A DNA stretch of 55,956 nt from Bacteroidales bacterium (GCA_025361485.1 JANYLA010000165.1:1-55956); one strand, 5' to 3'; shown: positions 7,260 through 16,036, counted from the first letter of the stretch. Notes: generated by a model not told the origin, from the sequence alone. Numbers and translations are program-made.

Positions 7260-8522
7260 CTACTGGTTACTTTCCACTTTTCGCTTTTCACTTGTCACTT
7301 CTCGCTCAATCTCAATAACAAAAATACTTCCCTTTCCCTTAGTGCTCGAAACAGATATCTTCCCTCCTAGCCTATCAATAATGGTTTTTACGTGGAATAG
7401 CCCTAATCCAAACCCTTTTATATCGTGAGTATCGCCCTGTGGGATTCGGTAAAATCTTTCGAATATATTCTGTAGATGCTCAGACGAAATTCCAACCCCA
7501 TTATCAATGATTTCAATCATCAGATTTTTAGGACTTGCTTTTAAGTGAATATCTATTCGAGGTGATATATTGCAGTATTTAAGGGCGTTATCGACAATAT
7601 TACCTATGACAATATGTAGCTGATCGATGTTACTTCTAAGTATAAAATCATCACCCGATTTCAAAATTGAAACAACTCCCTGTTTTTCATCAATTTGAGC
7701 CTGAAGAGTTTCCACAACATCCTCAACGATCTTAGCCAAATCAACAGTTTCGAGGTTGGTTGGTAAAATGGAATCGCTCTGCGATGCTCTAAGCAACAGC
7801 TCAACCCTCTCCTTTAACCGTTTTTGCTCATCGCGAATAATTCCTGAATAGGATGAAAGTTTAGGGTCGTTCTCAATGAGCTCATTCTTTGCAAGCATGC
7901 TATTGGCAAAGCCAATATTGGTAAGCGGTGTATTGAACTCGTGGGTCATGTTATTGATAAAATTGCAAACATGCTCAGAAAGGAGCCTTTCACGCCGATA
8001 AAACCTATATATTAAGAGGAATGATAACGTTACAAGTATTACAAGAATGATAGAAGTTATGAATATGGTACCTACTTGGGCTAGGATAAAATCGCGTTTT
8101 TTTGGAAAGTTAATTTTCAGCTCATAACCCTTTTGCTGAAGTTTTTCGGCTAAATTGCTTGTAACATAGCAACCCTTTAAGGCTTTACCTGTTTCTTCCC
8201 TTAAATCAACGATTCCATAATTAAAATCTAGGTTGATTCCATAGAAGTTAAGATCGCTTTTGATGATAGAATCGAGATTTGCAGCCTGCTTAAGAGTTAC
8301 AGTCAATAATCTACACGATGAGCATTTCTTATTATTAGTACAACTTTTAAACTTTTCGATATTATTCTCGATTCGTTTAAGCGCCATACCAACGCTACGA
8401 TTAAATTGCGCTTCCTGCAATTTTGCCTCCTTCAAAATCCACGATATTTGTATCCCTACAAGAAATATTAGGCACGATAAAGTTGCAATAAGCAGGAGTA
8501 ACTGAAATCTAGATCTTTTCAT
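7260..8522 (-). CDS. sensor histidine kinase with Cys-containing periplasmic domain
   Basis: The 420-residue membrane kinase has helices at about 8-30 and 148-172 flanking a roughly 115-residue periplasmic domain. That domain carries Cys61, Cys67 and Cys70 (CTNNKKCSSC) and Cys118, which suggests sensing of metal or redox state. The cytosolic part has the HisKA motif NMTHEFNTPL (His194), an N-box (NIVDNALKY), DNGVGI and GFGLGL. It is the first gene of the operon with the OmpR-type regulator. The last dozen residues (EREVTSEKRKVESNQ) are encoded by a 7-bp-period simple repeat and look like a recent, probably non-functional extension. Confidence 0.92.
   Translation of the reverse strand: MKRSRFQLLLLIATLSCLIFLVGIQISWILKEAKLQEAQFNRSVGMALKRIENNIEKFKSCTNNKKCSSCRLLTVTLKQAANLDSIIKSDLNFYGINLDFNYGIVDLREETGKALKGCYVTSNLAEKLQQKGYELKINFPKKRDFILAQVGTIFITSIILVILVTLSFLLIYRFYRRERLLSEHVCNFINNMTHEFNTPLTNIGFANSMLAKNELIENDPKLSSYSGIIRDEQKRLKERVELLLRASQSDSILPTNLETVDLAKIVEDVVETLQAQIDEKQGVVSILKSGDDFILRSNIDQLHIVIGNIVDNALKYCNISPRIDIHLKASPKNLMIEIIDNGVGISSEHLQNIFERFYRIPQGDTHDIKGFGLGLFHVKTIIDRLGGKISVSSTKGKGSIFVIEIEREVTSEKRKVESNQ
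7267..7308. repeat. heptad repeat inside the 3' end of the kinase gene
   Basis: Six 7-mers in register (TTACTTT, CCACTTT, TCGCTTT, TCACTTG, TCACTTC, TCGCTCA on the plus strand) overlap the last codons of the histidine kinase. On the minus strand these are AAGTG-type heptads like those at 15761-15823. Confidence 0.75.
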
Positions 8523-8525
8523 ACA

Positions 8526-8533
8526 GCAAAAGT
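8526..8533 (-). promoter_or_regulatory. -7 element of the two-component operon
   Basis: The minus strand reads TACTTTTG, a full TAnnTTTG match, only a few bases before the kinase start codon. The region where a -33 box should lie is occupied by the TAAC repeat array, which suggests activator-dependent transcription. Confidence 0.4.
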
Positions 8534-8556
8534 AAAAAGGATTTGCTTCTGAATCT

Positions 8557-8598
8557 AATATTTAACATAACTATAACATGAATTAACGAGGATATAAC
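8557..8598. promoter_or_regulatory. phased TAAC repeat array, candidate response-regulator site
   Basis: TAAC occurs at 8563, 8568, 8574, 8584 and 8595. The set 8563/8574/8584/8595 is spaced 11, 10 and 11 bp, as for OmpR-family direct repeats. The first 21 bp (8557-8577, core TTAACATAACTATAAC) recur without mismatch at 47541-47561. The array lies between the divergent -7 boxes of the two-component operon and the Cys-rich gene. Confidence 0.6.
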
Positions 8599-8620
8599 AC
8601 GAGGTGAATTATGTAAAGGA

Positions 8621-8628
8621 TACTTTTG
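8621..8628 (+). promoter_or_regulatory. -7 element of the Cys-rich protein gene
   Basis: TACTTTTG matches TAnnTTTG fully and lies 31 bp before the ATG. The expected -33 position (about 8597-8600) has no TTTG and overlaps the last TAAC repeat, as expected for an activated promoter. Confidence 0.5.
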
Positions 8629-8658
8629 TCTCAAGAAAATCATTAAAATTAAATAAAG

Positions 8659-9057
8659 ATGAAAAGAAGAATTATTGTAATTGCTGCAAGTATCGTTGTT
8701 CTTGCGCTAATCGTTGTGGTTGGAATATCTGCACAAAGCGAAAAAACTGTTGCAAAAGCCCAAACTGAAGGAAATATGCCTGAGGGTTGCAAAGGATGCC
8801 CTAGCGCTTCAACCTGCTTAGATGTTACCACACCCGCTGATACTACTTCTTGTAAAGCAAAATGCGCCGATAAAAAAACTTGCGATAAAGAAAAGTGCGC
8901 AAAATGTGATAAAAAAGAAGCTTGTGCTAAGTCAGCTGATTGTGCTACAAAAGATTGCCCTCATAAATCTGCCGCATGTTGTGAAAAGAAAACCGATGCT
9001 CAAGGTTGCACAAAATCGGCTGATTGCAAAAAAGATTGTAAAAAGAAATCAAATTAA
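8659..9057 (+). CDS. membrane-anchored or secreted 16-cysteine protein
   Basis: I know no named family. The 132-residue protein has an N-terminal hydrophobic segment (about 4-24, signal or anchor) followed by a low-complexity Lys/Ala/Asp-rich region with 16 cysteines. These are mostly in CxxxC and CxxC spacings (GCKGC, CKAKC, CAKC), with one CC pair. The pattern resembles an exported metallothionein-like metal sink. It is divergent from the two-component system and followed, after a terminator-like hairpin, by a membrane ferredoxin, so the three form a likely functional unit. Metal binding is inferred from cysteine density alone. Confidence 0.85.
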   Translation: MKRRIIVIAASIVVLALIVVVGISAQSEKTVAKAQTEGNMPEGCKGCPSASTCLDVTTPADTTSCKAKCADKKTCDKEKCAKCDKKEACAKSADCATKDCPHKSAACCEKKTDAQGCTKSADCKKDCKKKSN

Positions 9058-9086
9058 TAGGTTAGGTTAGATTAGGTTTCTTATTG

Positions 9087-9115
9087 CCCCAGCATTTCAT
9101 TTCGCTGGGGTTTTT
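9087..9115 (+). terminator. terminator or attenuator between Cys-rich and ferredoxin genes
   Basis: CCCCAGC (9087-9093) pairs with GCTGGGG (9104-9110) around a 10-nt loop, followed by five T. It sits just upstream of the ferredoxin start and overlaps the upstream TTG (9084) that would be a longer start. It may reduce expression of the second gene relative to the first. Confidence 0.8.
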
Positions 9116-9125
9116 AATTAAAAAA

Positions 9126-10721
9126 ATGATGAAAAAATTCAAAATAAATCCTTACAGGCTGTTCTTTCAGTTCGCTATCATTGGGTTGCTTGTATACATG
9201 AGCATTCGATATTATACCGATAAAAACTACTTCCCCGACTTTGAGGCATACTGCCCGTTCGGTGGAATACAAGCGCTATCGAGCTACTTTGTAAATAATT
9301 CCCTAGCCTGCTCAATGACCAGCGCACAGATAGTTATGGGAATTATATTAATTGCCGTCATCGTTCTGGTTAGCAAACTATTTTGTTCATTTATCTGCCC
9401 AATCGGGACTATTTCAGAATGGATTGGAAGACTTGGAGAAAAGTATAAAATGCGTTACACCATATCAGGAATAGCCGACAGAGGATTACGCTCGCTAAAA
9501 TACATACTTCTATTCATCACTGTTTACTTTACCGTTACCTCAAGCGAGCTGTTCTGTAAAAAATTCGATCCCTATTATGCCGCAGTTACAGGATTCGATT
9601 CAGATGTGTCGATTATAATGGCAATATCAGCAATCGCTCTAGTTATAATCGGTTCATTCTACATCCGATTATTTTGGTGCAGATACGTTTGCCCGCTGGG
9701 TGCATTATCGAATATATTCCGATTCTTTTTACTTTTCATTGGATTAACGGGTTTATACACTGCCCTTACCTATTTTGGAATTAACATCCGCTTTATTTGG
9801 CTCCTTGCAGCTCTTTGTATTGCTGCCTACGCCCTTGAATTGCTGAGCATTGATAATAAAGTTTTTCCTTTCCTTAAAATAACAAGGAATACCGAAACCT
9901 GTACAAGCTGCCAAATCTGTACAAGAGCATGCCCTCAGGCAATTGATGTGGCATCGCAGAAAACGGTGAAGCATGTCGACTGTAATATGTGCGGCGATTG
10001 CATGCACGTTTGTCCTGAAAAGGATACCCTTGCAATCAATAAGAAAGGGAAGCAATGGTTACCGGCAATTATTCTTGTAGTGCTAATAACCATTGGAATT
10101 ATTATAGGTCAATCGTTTGAGGTTCCTACCATCTCACAATACTGGGGAGATATGACCACCAAAGATCAGATGAGCACTTACGAGCAATCGGGTTTAAAGA
10201 ATATCAAATGCTTCGGCAGCTCATCGAGCTTTGCCAATAAGATGAGAAAGGTTAAAGGGGTTGCCGGTGTTTCAACCTATGTTGGTACGCACACTGTTAA
10301 GATTTGGTTCAACCCTAGCGAAATTGATACGCTTAGCGTTCATAAATCAATCTTTGTTCCAGTAAAAGTTGCCATAAAAAAAGGATTAACAGAAACCGAT
10401 AGCGTGAGCATGTTCAACTTAAAGGTTGATAATTTTTTCGATCCATACGACACCAACTATCTAACAATGGTTCTTAAGCAGAACTCAATGATATTGGGGT
10501 TTACTTCCGAATTCGATTGCCCAGTTAAGATTACAATTTACACCTCAAATGATTCAACGATTACTGAAGAGACGATAAAGAATTTGGTTGAGCAAAAGCA
10601 AGTTGAGAAAACCAACTCTGATAATTCAATCCAATTGATTGATTTGAATTATAGGGTAGTAATAATTGAGAAAAGTTCTCAAACTATTAGCGGGCTTGAG
10701 TTCAACAATAGGATGAAATAG
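9126..10721 (+). CDS. NapH-like membrane ferredoxin with C-terminal HMA-like domain
   Basis: Read from the ATG at 9126 (an upstream TTG at 9084 lies in a terminator), the protein has 531 residues. It has about six membrane helices with two Fer4_5-type CxxxCP motifs (Cys87/Cys91 and Cys185/Cys189), then two [4Fe-4S] motifs: CTSCQICTRACP (Cys259-269) and CNMCGDCMHVCP (Cys286-296). After a further helix (about 311-328) comes a region (about 350-425) that looks like a heavy-metal-associated fold by its order of motifs, but its CxxC is reduced to a single Cys362 (KCFGSSSS). The N-terminal half suggests electron transfer between the quinone pool and a redox partner, as in NapH, NosR and CcoG. The HMA-like tail and the Cys-rich neighbour point to metal or thiol stress. 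The exact reaction is unknown. Confidence 0.8.
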   Translation: MMKKFKINPYRLFFQFAIIGLLVYMSIRYYTDKNYFPDFEAYCPFGGIQALSSYFVNNSLACSMTSAQIVMGIILIAVIVLVSKLFCSFICPIGTISEWIGRLGEKYKMRYTISGIADRGLRSLKYILLFITVYFTVTSSELFCKKFDPYYAAVTGFDSDVSIIMAISAIALVIIGSFYIRLFWCRYVCPLGALSNIFRFFLLFIGLTGLYTALTYFGINIRFIWLLAALCIAAYALELLSIDNKVFPFLKITRNTETCTSCQICTRACPQAIDVASQKTVKHVDCNMCGDCMHVCPEKDTLAINKKGKQWLPAIILVVLITIGIIIGQSFEVPTISQYWGDMTTKDQMSTYEQSGLKNIKCFGSSSSFANKMRKVKGVAGVSTYVGTHTVKIWFNPSEIDTLSVHKSIFVPVKVAIKKGLTETDSVSMFNLKVDNFFDPYDTNYLTMVLKQNSMILGFTSEFDCPVKITIYTSNDSTITEETIKNLVEQKQVEKTNSDNSIQLIDLNYRVVIIEKSSQTISGLEFNNRMK

Positions 10722-10748
10722 AATTGCATTAAACAAATTAATTAAGAG

Positions 10749-10779
10749 CAGGGGTGGATAAAACCATCCTTGTTTTTTT
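10749..10779 (+). terminator. terminator after the ferredoxin gene
   Basis: CAGGGGTGG (10749-10757) pairs with CCATCCTTG (10764-10772) using two G-U pairs around a 6-nt loop, followed by seven T. Confidence 0.75.
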
Positions 10780-10891
10780 CATTCCTATTATAAAAACCCG
10801 ATAATATTCAACTTTCTAGTTATATTTTCTAAGTTTTTACTGCGAGTTAAACCTATCAGCAAATTCATCGTTTAATAAATTACTGAATTAT

Positions 10892-10899
10892 TAGCTTTG
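10892..10899 (+). promoter_or_regulatory. -7 promoter element of the nuclease gene
   Basis: TAGCTTTG is a full TAnnTTTG match 15 bp before the ATG at 10915. The possible -33 (TTTA at 10871) is weak and 17 bp away. Confidence 0.4.
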
Positions 10900-10914
10900 T
10901 ATCAAATTCTCTAA

Positions 10915-12049
10915 ATGAAAGGTTTTAAAGTGATCAAAAAATTTATTATAGTATTTGCTTTTGTTTTTGTTTCAATACTCTTGATTAGCTGGGGTGGTGT
11001 TGGACATTCAATAATAAGCCAAAAAGTATCTCTTTCGTTTAACTCAGAAATGAATGATTTTAATGCATGGACATCTTACTTGTCAGCCCACGCATCTGAT
11101 GCCGATTATCGTAAGAATGCAAGTGATCCAAATTATGATCCAAACGAAGCCAAAAGACACTACATCGATATTGACAACTATACCGATTTTATTAATACTG
11201 GAGAAATAGAGCAGAACTATGATGCAGCTGTTGTAAAATATGGACAATCGACAATAAATAGTAATGGAACTCTTCCATGGGCAACCGAAGTGGCTTTTGA
11301 TTCGTTGAGAAACAGCATGAAACGTTACGATTGGACAAAAGCAAAACAATTTGCAGCTGATCTTGGGCATTATGTCGCTGATGGGCATATGCCTTTGCAC
11401 ATTACGAATAATTATAACGGACAAAATACAGGAAATTCAGGAATACATTTGCGCTACGAAACAACAATGATCGGGAGTTATAGCTCTTCAATAACCTATA
11501 CAGGTACAAGCGCTGCTAACATTTCAAATGTAAATCAGTACATCTTCGACTATATATATGTATGTCGATTCGATTTTAATAGCCGATAACTATGCGAAAA
11601 GCGTAAGCGGAGGAAGTACAACATCAAGTGCCTACAATGATGCACTGTGGAACAAAACGAACAAGTACACCATTAAACTATTCAAAAACGGTTCAAACGC
11701 CTTTGCTGAACTTATTTATACTGCATGGGTTCAGGCTGGAAAGCCATCGCTTACTAGCACTGACATTGAAAAACCAATTATTGAATTTTCCGAAAACCTT
11801 GAGCAGAATTCACCTAACCCGTTTACAACTCACACCACAATAAAATATAATCTAACTGAAACATCTGATGTTACCTTACAGATTATGAATGTAATTGGAA
11901 ATAGAGTTGTTACTCTTTTCAAAGGTTCTCAAAATTCTGGTTTGTATAGCATAGAATGGTACCCACAGAATCAGCCTGAAGGAATATATTTTATTGTTCT
12001 CGACACCAAGAAATTACATACGGTTAAAAAGATGTTGCTAACCAAATAG
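10915..12049 (+). pseudogene. S1/P1-type zinc nuclease with T9SS sorting domain, frameshifted
   Basis: Two overlapping reading frames (10915-11589 and 11558-12049) encode parts of one protein. The first has a signal peptide, then the zinc-ligand set of S1/P1 nucleases and PC-PLC: Trp26 at the mature N-terminus with GH (His31), RHYID (His82), GHYVADGHMPLH (His152, Asp156, His162) and GIHLRYE (His178, Glu182 in place of the usual Asp). The second continues the fold (YVDSILIADNYAKS) and ends in a type A T9SS sorting domain (NSPNPF, GLYSIEW, GIYFIVL, KKMLLTK). The break falls in (TA)4 at 11551-11558, and one more TA unit would restore a single frame. This could be slipped-strand variation, a true null mutation or an assembly error. 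As written, the product keeps its ligands but loses the last part of the fold and the secretion tag. Confidence 0.8.
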
Positions 12050-12062
12050 CTTTTTTTCTTTC

Positions 12063-12083
12063 TGATATCTGAAATCTGAGGTC
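12063..12083. repeat. short heptad repeat (3 units)
   Basis: TGATATC, TGAAATC and TGAGGTC follow in a 7-bp register in the short gap between the convergent nuclease and M1 peptidase genes. Confidence 0.45.
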
Positions 12084-12090
12084 TAATTAA

Positions 12091-14019
12091 TCACTTACTA
12101 TTATTCAGTCTCCACCTGTTCAGTGTAAACGAATTATTCGAAGGGTTGATATCAATTCCATACTCGTCGAGCAGCTGAACTTTAATGATTTTCTTATAAA
12201 TCGATGTTTCAATAACAAAATTAGTCTCTCCATTCTTCCAAACCGCGGCTGATTGATGAATGTTTTCAGTCCTACCATCCTGAAAATTTATTTTGAGGTT
12301 TATTGGAGCTGGATAATTACCTAATCGTTCAATGATAATATTGTACTTTTCACCCAGTTGAGCGATATCTTTAACTCCAAGATCGACGTAACCAAATTCA
12401 AATACCCAAGGTTTAATAAACCAATTTATATCCTGACCAGAAACATTCGAAATGGTATTAAAAAGATCGTATGGCAATGGGTGTTTCCCGTTCCAACGTG
12501 AAATAAACTCCTGTATTGATTTATTAAAAACGTCATCACCCAAAACATCTCTTAAGAAAAGAAAGAAGAGAGCAGATTTTGGATACGACAAGTAATCATA
12601 AACAGGGCGTCGCAAAACGCTTGAATTTGTAAATAACGGAAGATCAAGGGTTGTTCCCATTTCGGGTTGATACTCCTCAACAAAGCAAATTGTTGCAAAA
12701 TTTGGATCCATCTTTGAAACAAAAAGATAGGTTGCTAAAGAGGTTAAACCCTCATCCATCCATGCGTACTGCACCTCATTAAAACCGCAATAAAAAGGAA
12801 AGTATGAATGAAATATTTCGTGGGCAGTTAAATCTATTGTACTATGAATATCATCGTATGAACGATTGTTTACCATCATTGGATACTCCATTTCACTTAA
12901 ACCATTAAAAACCGTAATCTTAGGAAAAGGAAAAGGTGAGGCCGGAAAACTATTACACATCAGCTCCATCGATTGGCGCCCGATTGAAATAACCTTATAA
13001 AAATCTGCTGATTCTTTATTGTAGGCCACATCCAGCAATGCTTTTCTACCGGTTTGTTTATCGGCGATAATAGAGGTTGCATCCCAAAGGTAGTGATCGC
13101 TAGTGCCAAAGGCAAAATCAGTTACGTTTTCGGCCTTGAACTTCCAAACATTTAACTGATTGGCTTTTGTAAAATCATTTAGCTTCAAATCAGCAGTATC
13201 AATAATATGCATTATTATATTTGACTGGTTAGCAGCCTTAAACCGATTAAGATATTTTTCGCTTAAAACCTGTTCAGGATTTGTCAGGATTCCTGTAGCC
13301 CATACCAAATAGTTTTGAGGCATTGAAATTGAAACATCAAAAGAGCCAAAATCATTATAAAATTCTTGCTCATTGGTGTATTTGTAGTAATTCCAACCAT
13401 CAATATCATCGTAAACTGCTATTCTTGGAAAAAAATATGCGACAAAGAAACTCGATAAATCAACTGCACCTGTCCTAATGTGAGAGTTCCGGTTTAAAGT
13501 ATAATGCCAATCAATATTTATTGATATCTGTTTATCGGGGAGTAGTTTTTGGTTTAACCTCATTTTTAAAAGGGTATGCTCGGTGTAAAGCAACTCATTC
13601 CTTGCCTTTTCATCTAGTTCAACATCATTAACCGAAACCCTATCAATAGTCAGCCCATCCGATTCATCGGCAGGGTCGATATCAGAATCGCGCATATTCC
13701 CTTTCTTATACATATTCGGGAATAAATGAAAAACGAGGTGTTTAAGCGAGTCGGGGCTATTATTTGTATATGTTATTGTTTCTTTACCGGAAACAATGAG
13801 GGTCTTAGGGTCGAGCGCAACATCAATCTTGTAATCGGCTCGATTTTGCCAATATACAATACCGGGCTTACCATCACTTGAACGAGTTTTTCGTGCAAAA
13901 GCTTTTTGAATATTCTGAGGAATAAAAAAATTATTCGATTGAGAAAAACAATGCAATGAAGTAATGGCTAATATAAATCCTAATGCTACAATTTTTATGA
14001 TTCTCATAATTAACTTCAT
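12091..14019 (-). CDS. M1-family metallopeptidase, exported
   Basis: This 642-residue protein has a signal peptide (about 1-27, ending HCFSQ), an N-terminal beta domain typical of M1 aminopeptidases, and a gluzincin catalytic domain with HEIFH (His400, Glu401, His404) and Glu423 in AWMDEG after 18 residues. The exopeptidase GxMEN loop is present in altered form as GLSEMEYPM (about 373-381). It should cleave peptides in the periplasm or at the cell surface to feed amino acid uptake. No T9SS tail is seen. It is convergent with the broken nuclease gene and has no evident operon partner. Confidence 0.88.
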   Translation of the reverse strand: MKLIMRIIKIVALGFILAITSLHCFSQSNNFFIPQNIQKAFARKTRSSDGKPGIVYWQNRADYKIDVALDPKTLIVSGKETITYTNNSPDSLKHLVFHLFPNMYKKGNMRDSDIDPADESDGLTIDRVSVNDVELDEKARNELLYTEHTLLKMRLNQKLLPDKQISINIDWHYTLNRNSHIRTGAVDLSSFFVAYFFPRIAVYDDIDGWNYYKYTNEQEFYNDFGSFDVSISMPQNYLVWATGILTNPEQVLSEKYLNRFKAANQSNIIMHIIDTADLKLNDFTKANQLNVWKFKAENVTDFAFGTSDHYLWDATSIIADKQTGRKALLDVAYNKESADFYKVISIGRQSMELMCNSFPASPFPFPKITVFNGLSEMEYPMMVNNRSYDDIHSTIDLTAHEIFHSYFPFYCGFNEVQYAWMDEGLTSLATYLFVSKMDPNFATICFVEEYQPEMGTTLDLPLFTNSSVLRRPVYDYLSYPKSALFFLFLRDVLGDDVFNKSIQEFISRWNGKHPLPYDLFNTISNVSGQDINWFIKPWVFEFGYVDLGVKDIAQLGEKYNIIIERLGNYPAPINLKINFQDGRTENIHQSAAVWKNGETNFVIETSIYKKIIKVQLLDEYGIDINPSNNSFTLNRWRLNNSK

Positions 14020-14251
14020 GAAGTTTTACTAAACGCTACTTTTACACATTCTAAAGATAAATAAAAAAATCTTGATTGATAATCGAAGTCAAATTGTTTA
14101 TGAAAGAGCTGAATAAAAATAAAGAAATATCTTATTCTTCGATTCATTAAAACTGAAACAGATCATTTTTTAGCCTTAACGTAGTTGATATTTCAGTTTG
14201 TTATCAATCGAATGGATTACCTTTATCGCACTAGTTATTACCCAATAGAAA

Positions 14252-15223
14252 ATGTCAAACATGCCATCCCAATTCAAAATAGAAATAGAAAAAACAGGGC
14301 TTCACCCACGGAATCCACATCGATTTCAATATAATTTCAAGGAGTTAATAACGAGCAATAGCGAGCTTATACCATTTGTTTTCATTAACCAATACGGAAC
14401 CGAAACCATCGATTTTGCGAACCCTTCAGCAGTAAGGTCTTTAAACAAAGCTCTTTTGAGCCATTTTTACGATATTAAACATTGGAAAATCCCAGCCAAT
14501 TATCTTTGCCCACCAATTCCTGGTCGTGCTGATTATATTCATTACCTCGCTGATTTGCTCGCGTCCAACAATGGAGGGGTTATTCCGCGAGGCGAAAAAA
14601 TTGTTGGATTGGATATTGGCGTAGGTGCCAATTGCGTGTACCCCATCATCGGTGTTAAAGAATATGGCTGGCGTTTTGTAGGATCGGATATTGATAGAAA
14701 AGCGATTGATTCTGCCCAAGAGATTGTGAATTCAAATTCAAATCTTACAAATAATGTGGAGGTACGCTTGCAGCCTTCACCTGATAATATTTTTCGAAAC
14801 ATCATTCGAACAGATGAAAAGTTCGACTTTACAATTTGCAATCCTCCTTTCCATGGCTCAGCCCAAGAGGCTGCTGAAAAAAGCAACCGCAAGCTCCATA
14901 ACCTTGGGTTAAGCAAAGGCAAAAAAGCAACGTTGAACTTTGGTGGACAGAGCAATGAACTTTGGTGTAAGGGTGGTGAAGAGGCTTTCTTACGCAGAAT
15001 GGTGGAACAATGCGCAGAAATTTCAAAGCAATGCTTTTTGTTTACTTCATTGGTTTCTAAAAATGCAAGTTTACCATCAATTTACAAAGCGCTAAAGGCT
15101 TATCAAGCCTTGAATGTGCAAACCATTAAAATGGCTCAAGGGCAAAAGATTAGCCGGTTTGTTGCGTGGACCTTTCTTACCGAAAAGGAAAAGATTGAAT
15201 GGCAAAAAAAGAGGTGGACATAA
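14252..15223 (+). CDS. rlmF: 23S rRNA (adenine-1618-N6)-methyltransferase
   Basis: The 323-residue protein matches RlmF throughout: the N-terminal HPRNPHRFQYNF block, the central SAM-binding motif GLDIGVGANCVYP with SDID after it, and the catalytic NPPFH of N6-adenine methyltransferases. It should methylate A1618 of 23S rRNA in the cytosol. Length is usual for the family. ATG at 14252 or the Met three codons later could be the start. A MarR gene follows about 90 bp downstream on the same strand. Confidence 0.93.
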   Translation: MSNMPSQFKIEIEKTGLHPRNPHRFQYNFKELITSNSELIPFVFINQYGTETIDFANPSAVRSLNKALLSHFYDIKHWKIPANYLCPPIPGRADYIHYLADLLASNNGGVIPRGEKIVGLDIGVGANCVYPIIGVKEYGWRFVGSDIDRKAIDSAQEIVNSNSNLTNNVEVRLQPSPDNIFRNIIRTDEKFDFTICNPPFHGSAQEAAEKSNRKLHNLGLSKGKKATLNFGGQSNELWCKGGEEAFLRRMVEQCAEISKQCFLFTSLVSKNASLPSIYKALKAYQALNVQTIKMAQGQKISRFVAWTFLTEKEKIEWQKKRWT

Positions 15224-15316
15224 TTGTCTTTATAAAGCTCGAAGGTCAAAACAATATATTTCCAACCAGCATTCATTAAATCTTTTTATATTTTTGAAAT
15301 TGTAAAACGTTCAACC

Positions 15317-15760
15317 ATGTTCAATCCCGAAAACGATTCGGCTAAATTTGCCTTAATACTCTATCGCTGCGCAATTGCTTTTAGAAACGAATTGAATAGA
15401 GAATTTCTTCAGGTTTTCAAAGAGGAAATAACCGTAGATTTTTGGTTTATCCTATCGATTCTATGGGAAGAGGATAATATCTCACATGGCCTGCTTGCCG
15501 ATAGGTTAAGCAGAGATAAAGCATCCTTATCGCGAACCCTCGATTTAATGGCGGAAAAAAGCTTGATCAAAAGAATTACTGATGCTGATGATAAGCGAGG
15601 TTCAAAAATACTTCTTACCCGACTATCAAAGGAATTAAAGGAAAAGGCAACCCAAACAGCAATTGATTTTACACAAAGTGAACTGAAAGGGCTTAGCCCA
15701 ATTGAAGTAAGGGAACTAGCAAGAATGCTGAATCAAATCTATTCGAATGTTAAGGGATAG
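15317..15760 (+). CDS. MarR-family transcriptional regulator
   Basis: The 147-residue protein is a standard MarR winged-helix repressor. The helical dimerisation ends flank a DNA-binding core with LLADRLSRDKASLSRTLDLM as recognition region and a DKRGSKILLT wing. Its effector and target cannot be told; the neighbours (rlmF, a nucleoside permease) give no clear hint. A heptad repeat tract begins at its stop codon. Confidence 0.88.
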   Translation: MFNPENDSAKFALILYRCAIAFRNELNREFLQVFKEEITVDFWFILSILWEEDNISHGLLADRLSRDKASLSRTLDLMAEKSLIKRITDADDKRGSKILLTRLSKELKEKATQTAIDFTQSELKGLSPIEVRELARMLNQIYSNVKG

Positions 15761-15823
15761 AAAAGTGGAAAGTGGAAAGTGAGAAGCGAAAAGTGGCAAG
15801 TGGCAAGTGGTAAGCGACAAGTG
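15761..15823. repeat. tandem heptad repeat (9 units)
   Basis: Nine 7-mers in strict register (AAAAGTG, GAAAGTG, GAAAGTG, AGAAGCG, AAAAGTG, GCAAGTG, GCAAGTG, GTAAGCG, ACAAGTG) start one base after the MarR stop codon. A weaker continuation is visible to about 15850. The same AAGTG-type heptads end the kinase gene at 7267-7308. Confidence 0.85.
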
Positions 15824-16036
15824 AAGGACTCCGATTTCCAACTTCTGACTTATAAAATAAAAAGAACCCAAAAACAATTTAAAAAACCTACCATTTTTCC
15901 ACAAATCAAGGAATAAGATTTGAATTCACTTTTTAGATCAAAAAAAAAGGCTTTGCCCATTAGAATCTATTTTTCTTACTACATTTAAACCCCTAAGAAA
16001 CTAAATTAATGACAATATAATTAACATCAAAGTATT

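Noticed and set aside
9084-9125. Longer start (TTG) for the membrane ferredoxin
   Set aside because: The extra 14 codons are formed by a rho-independent terminator; the ATG at 9126 gives a normal N-terminus.
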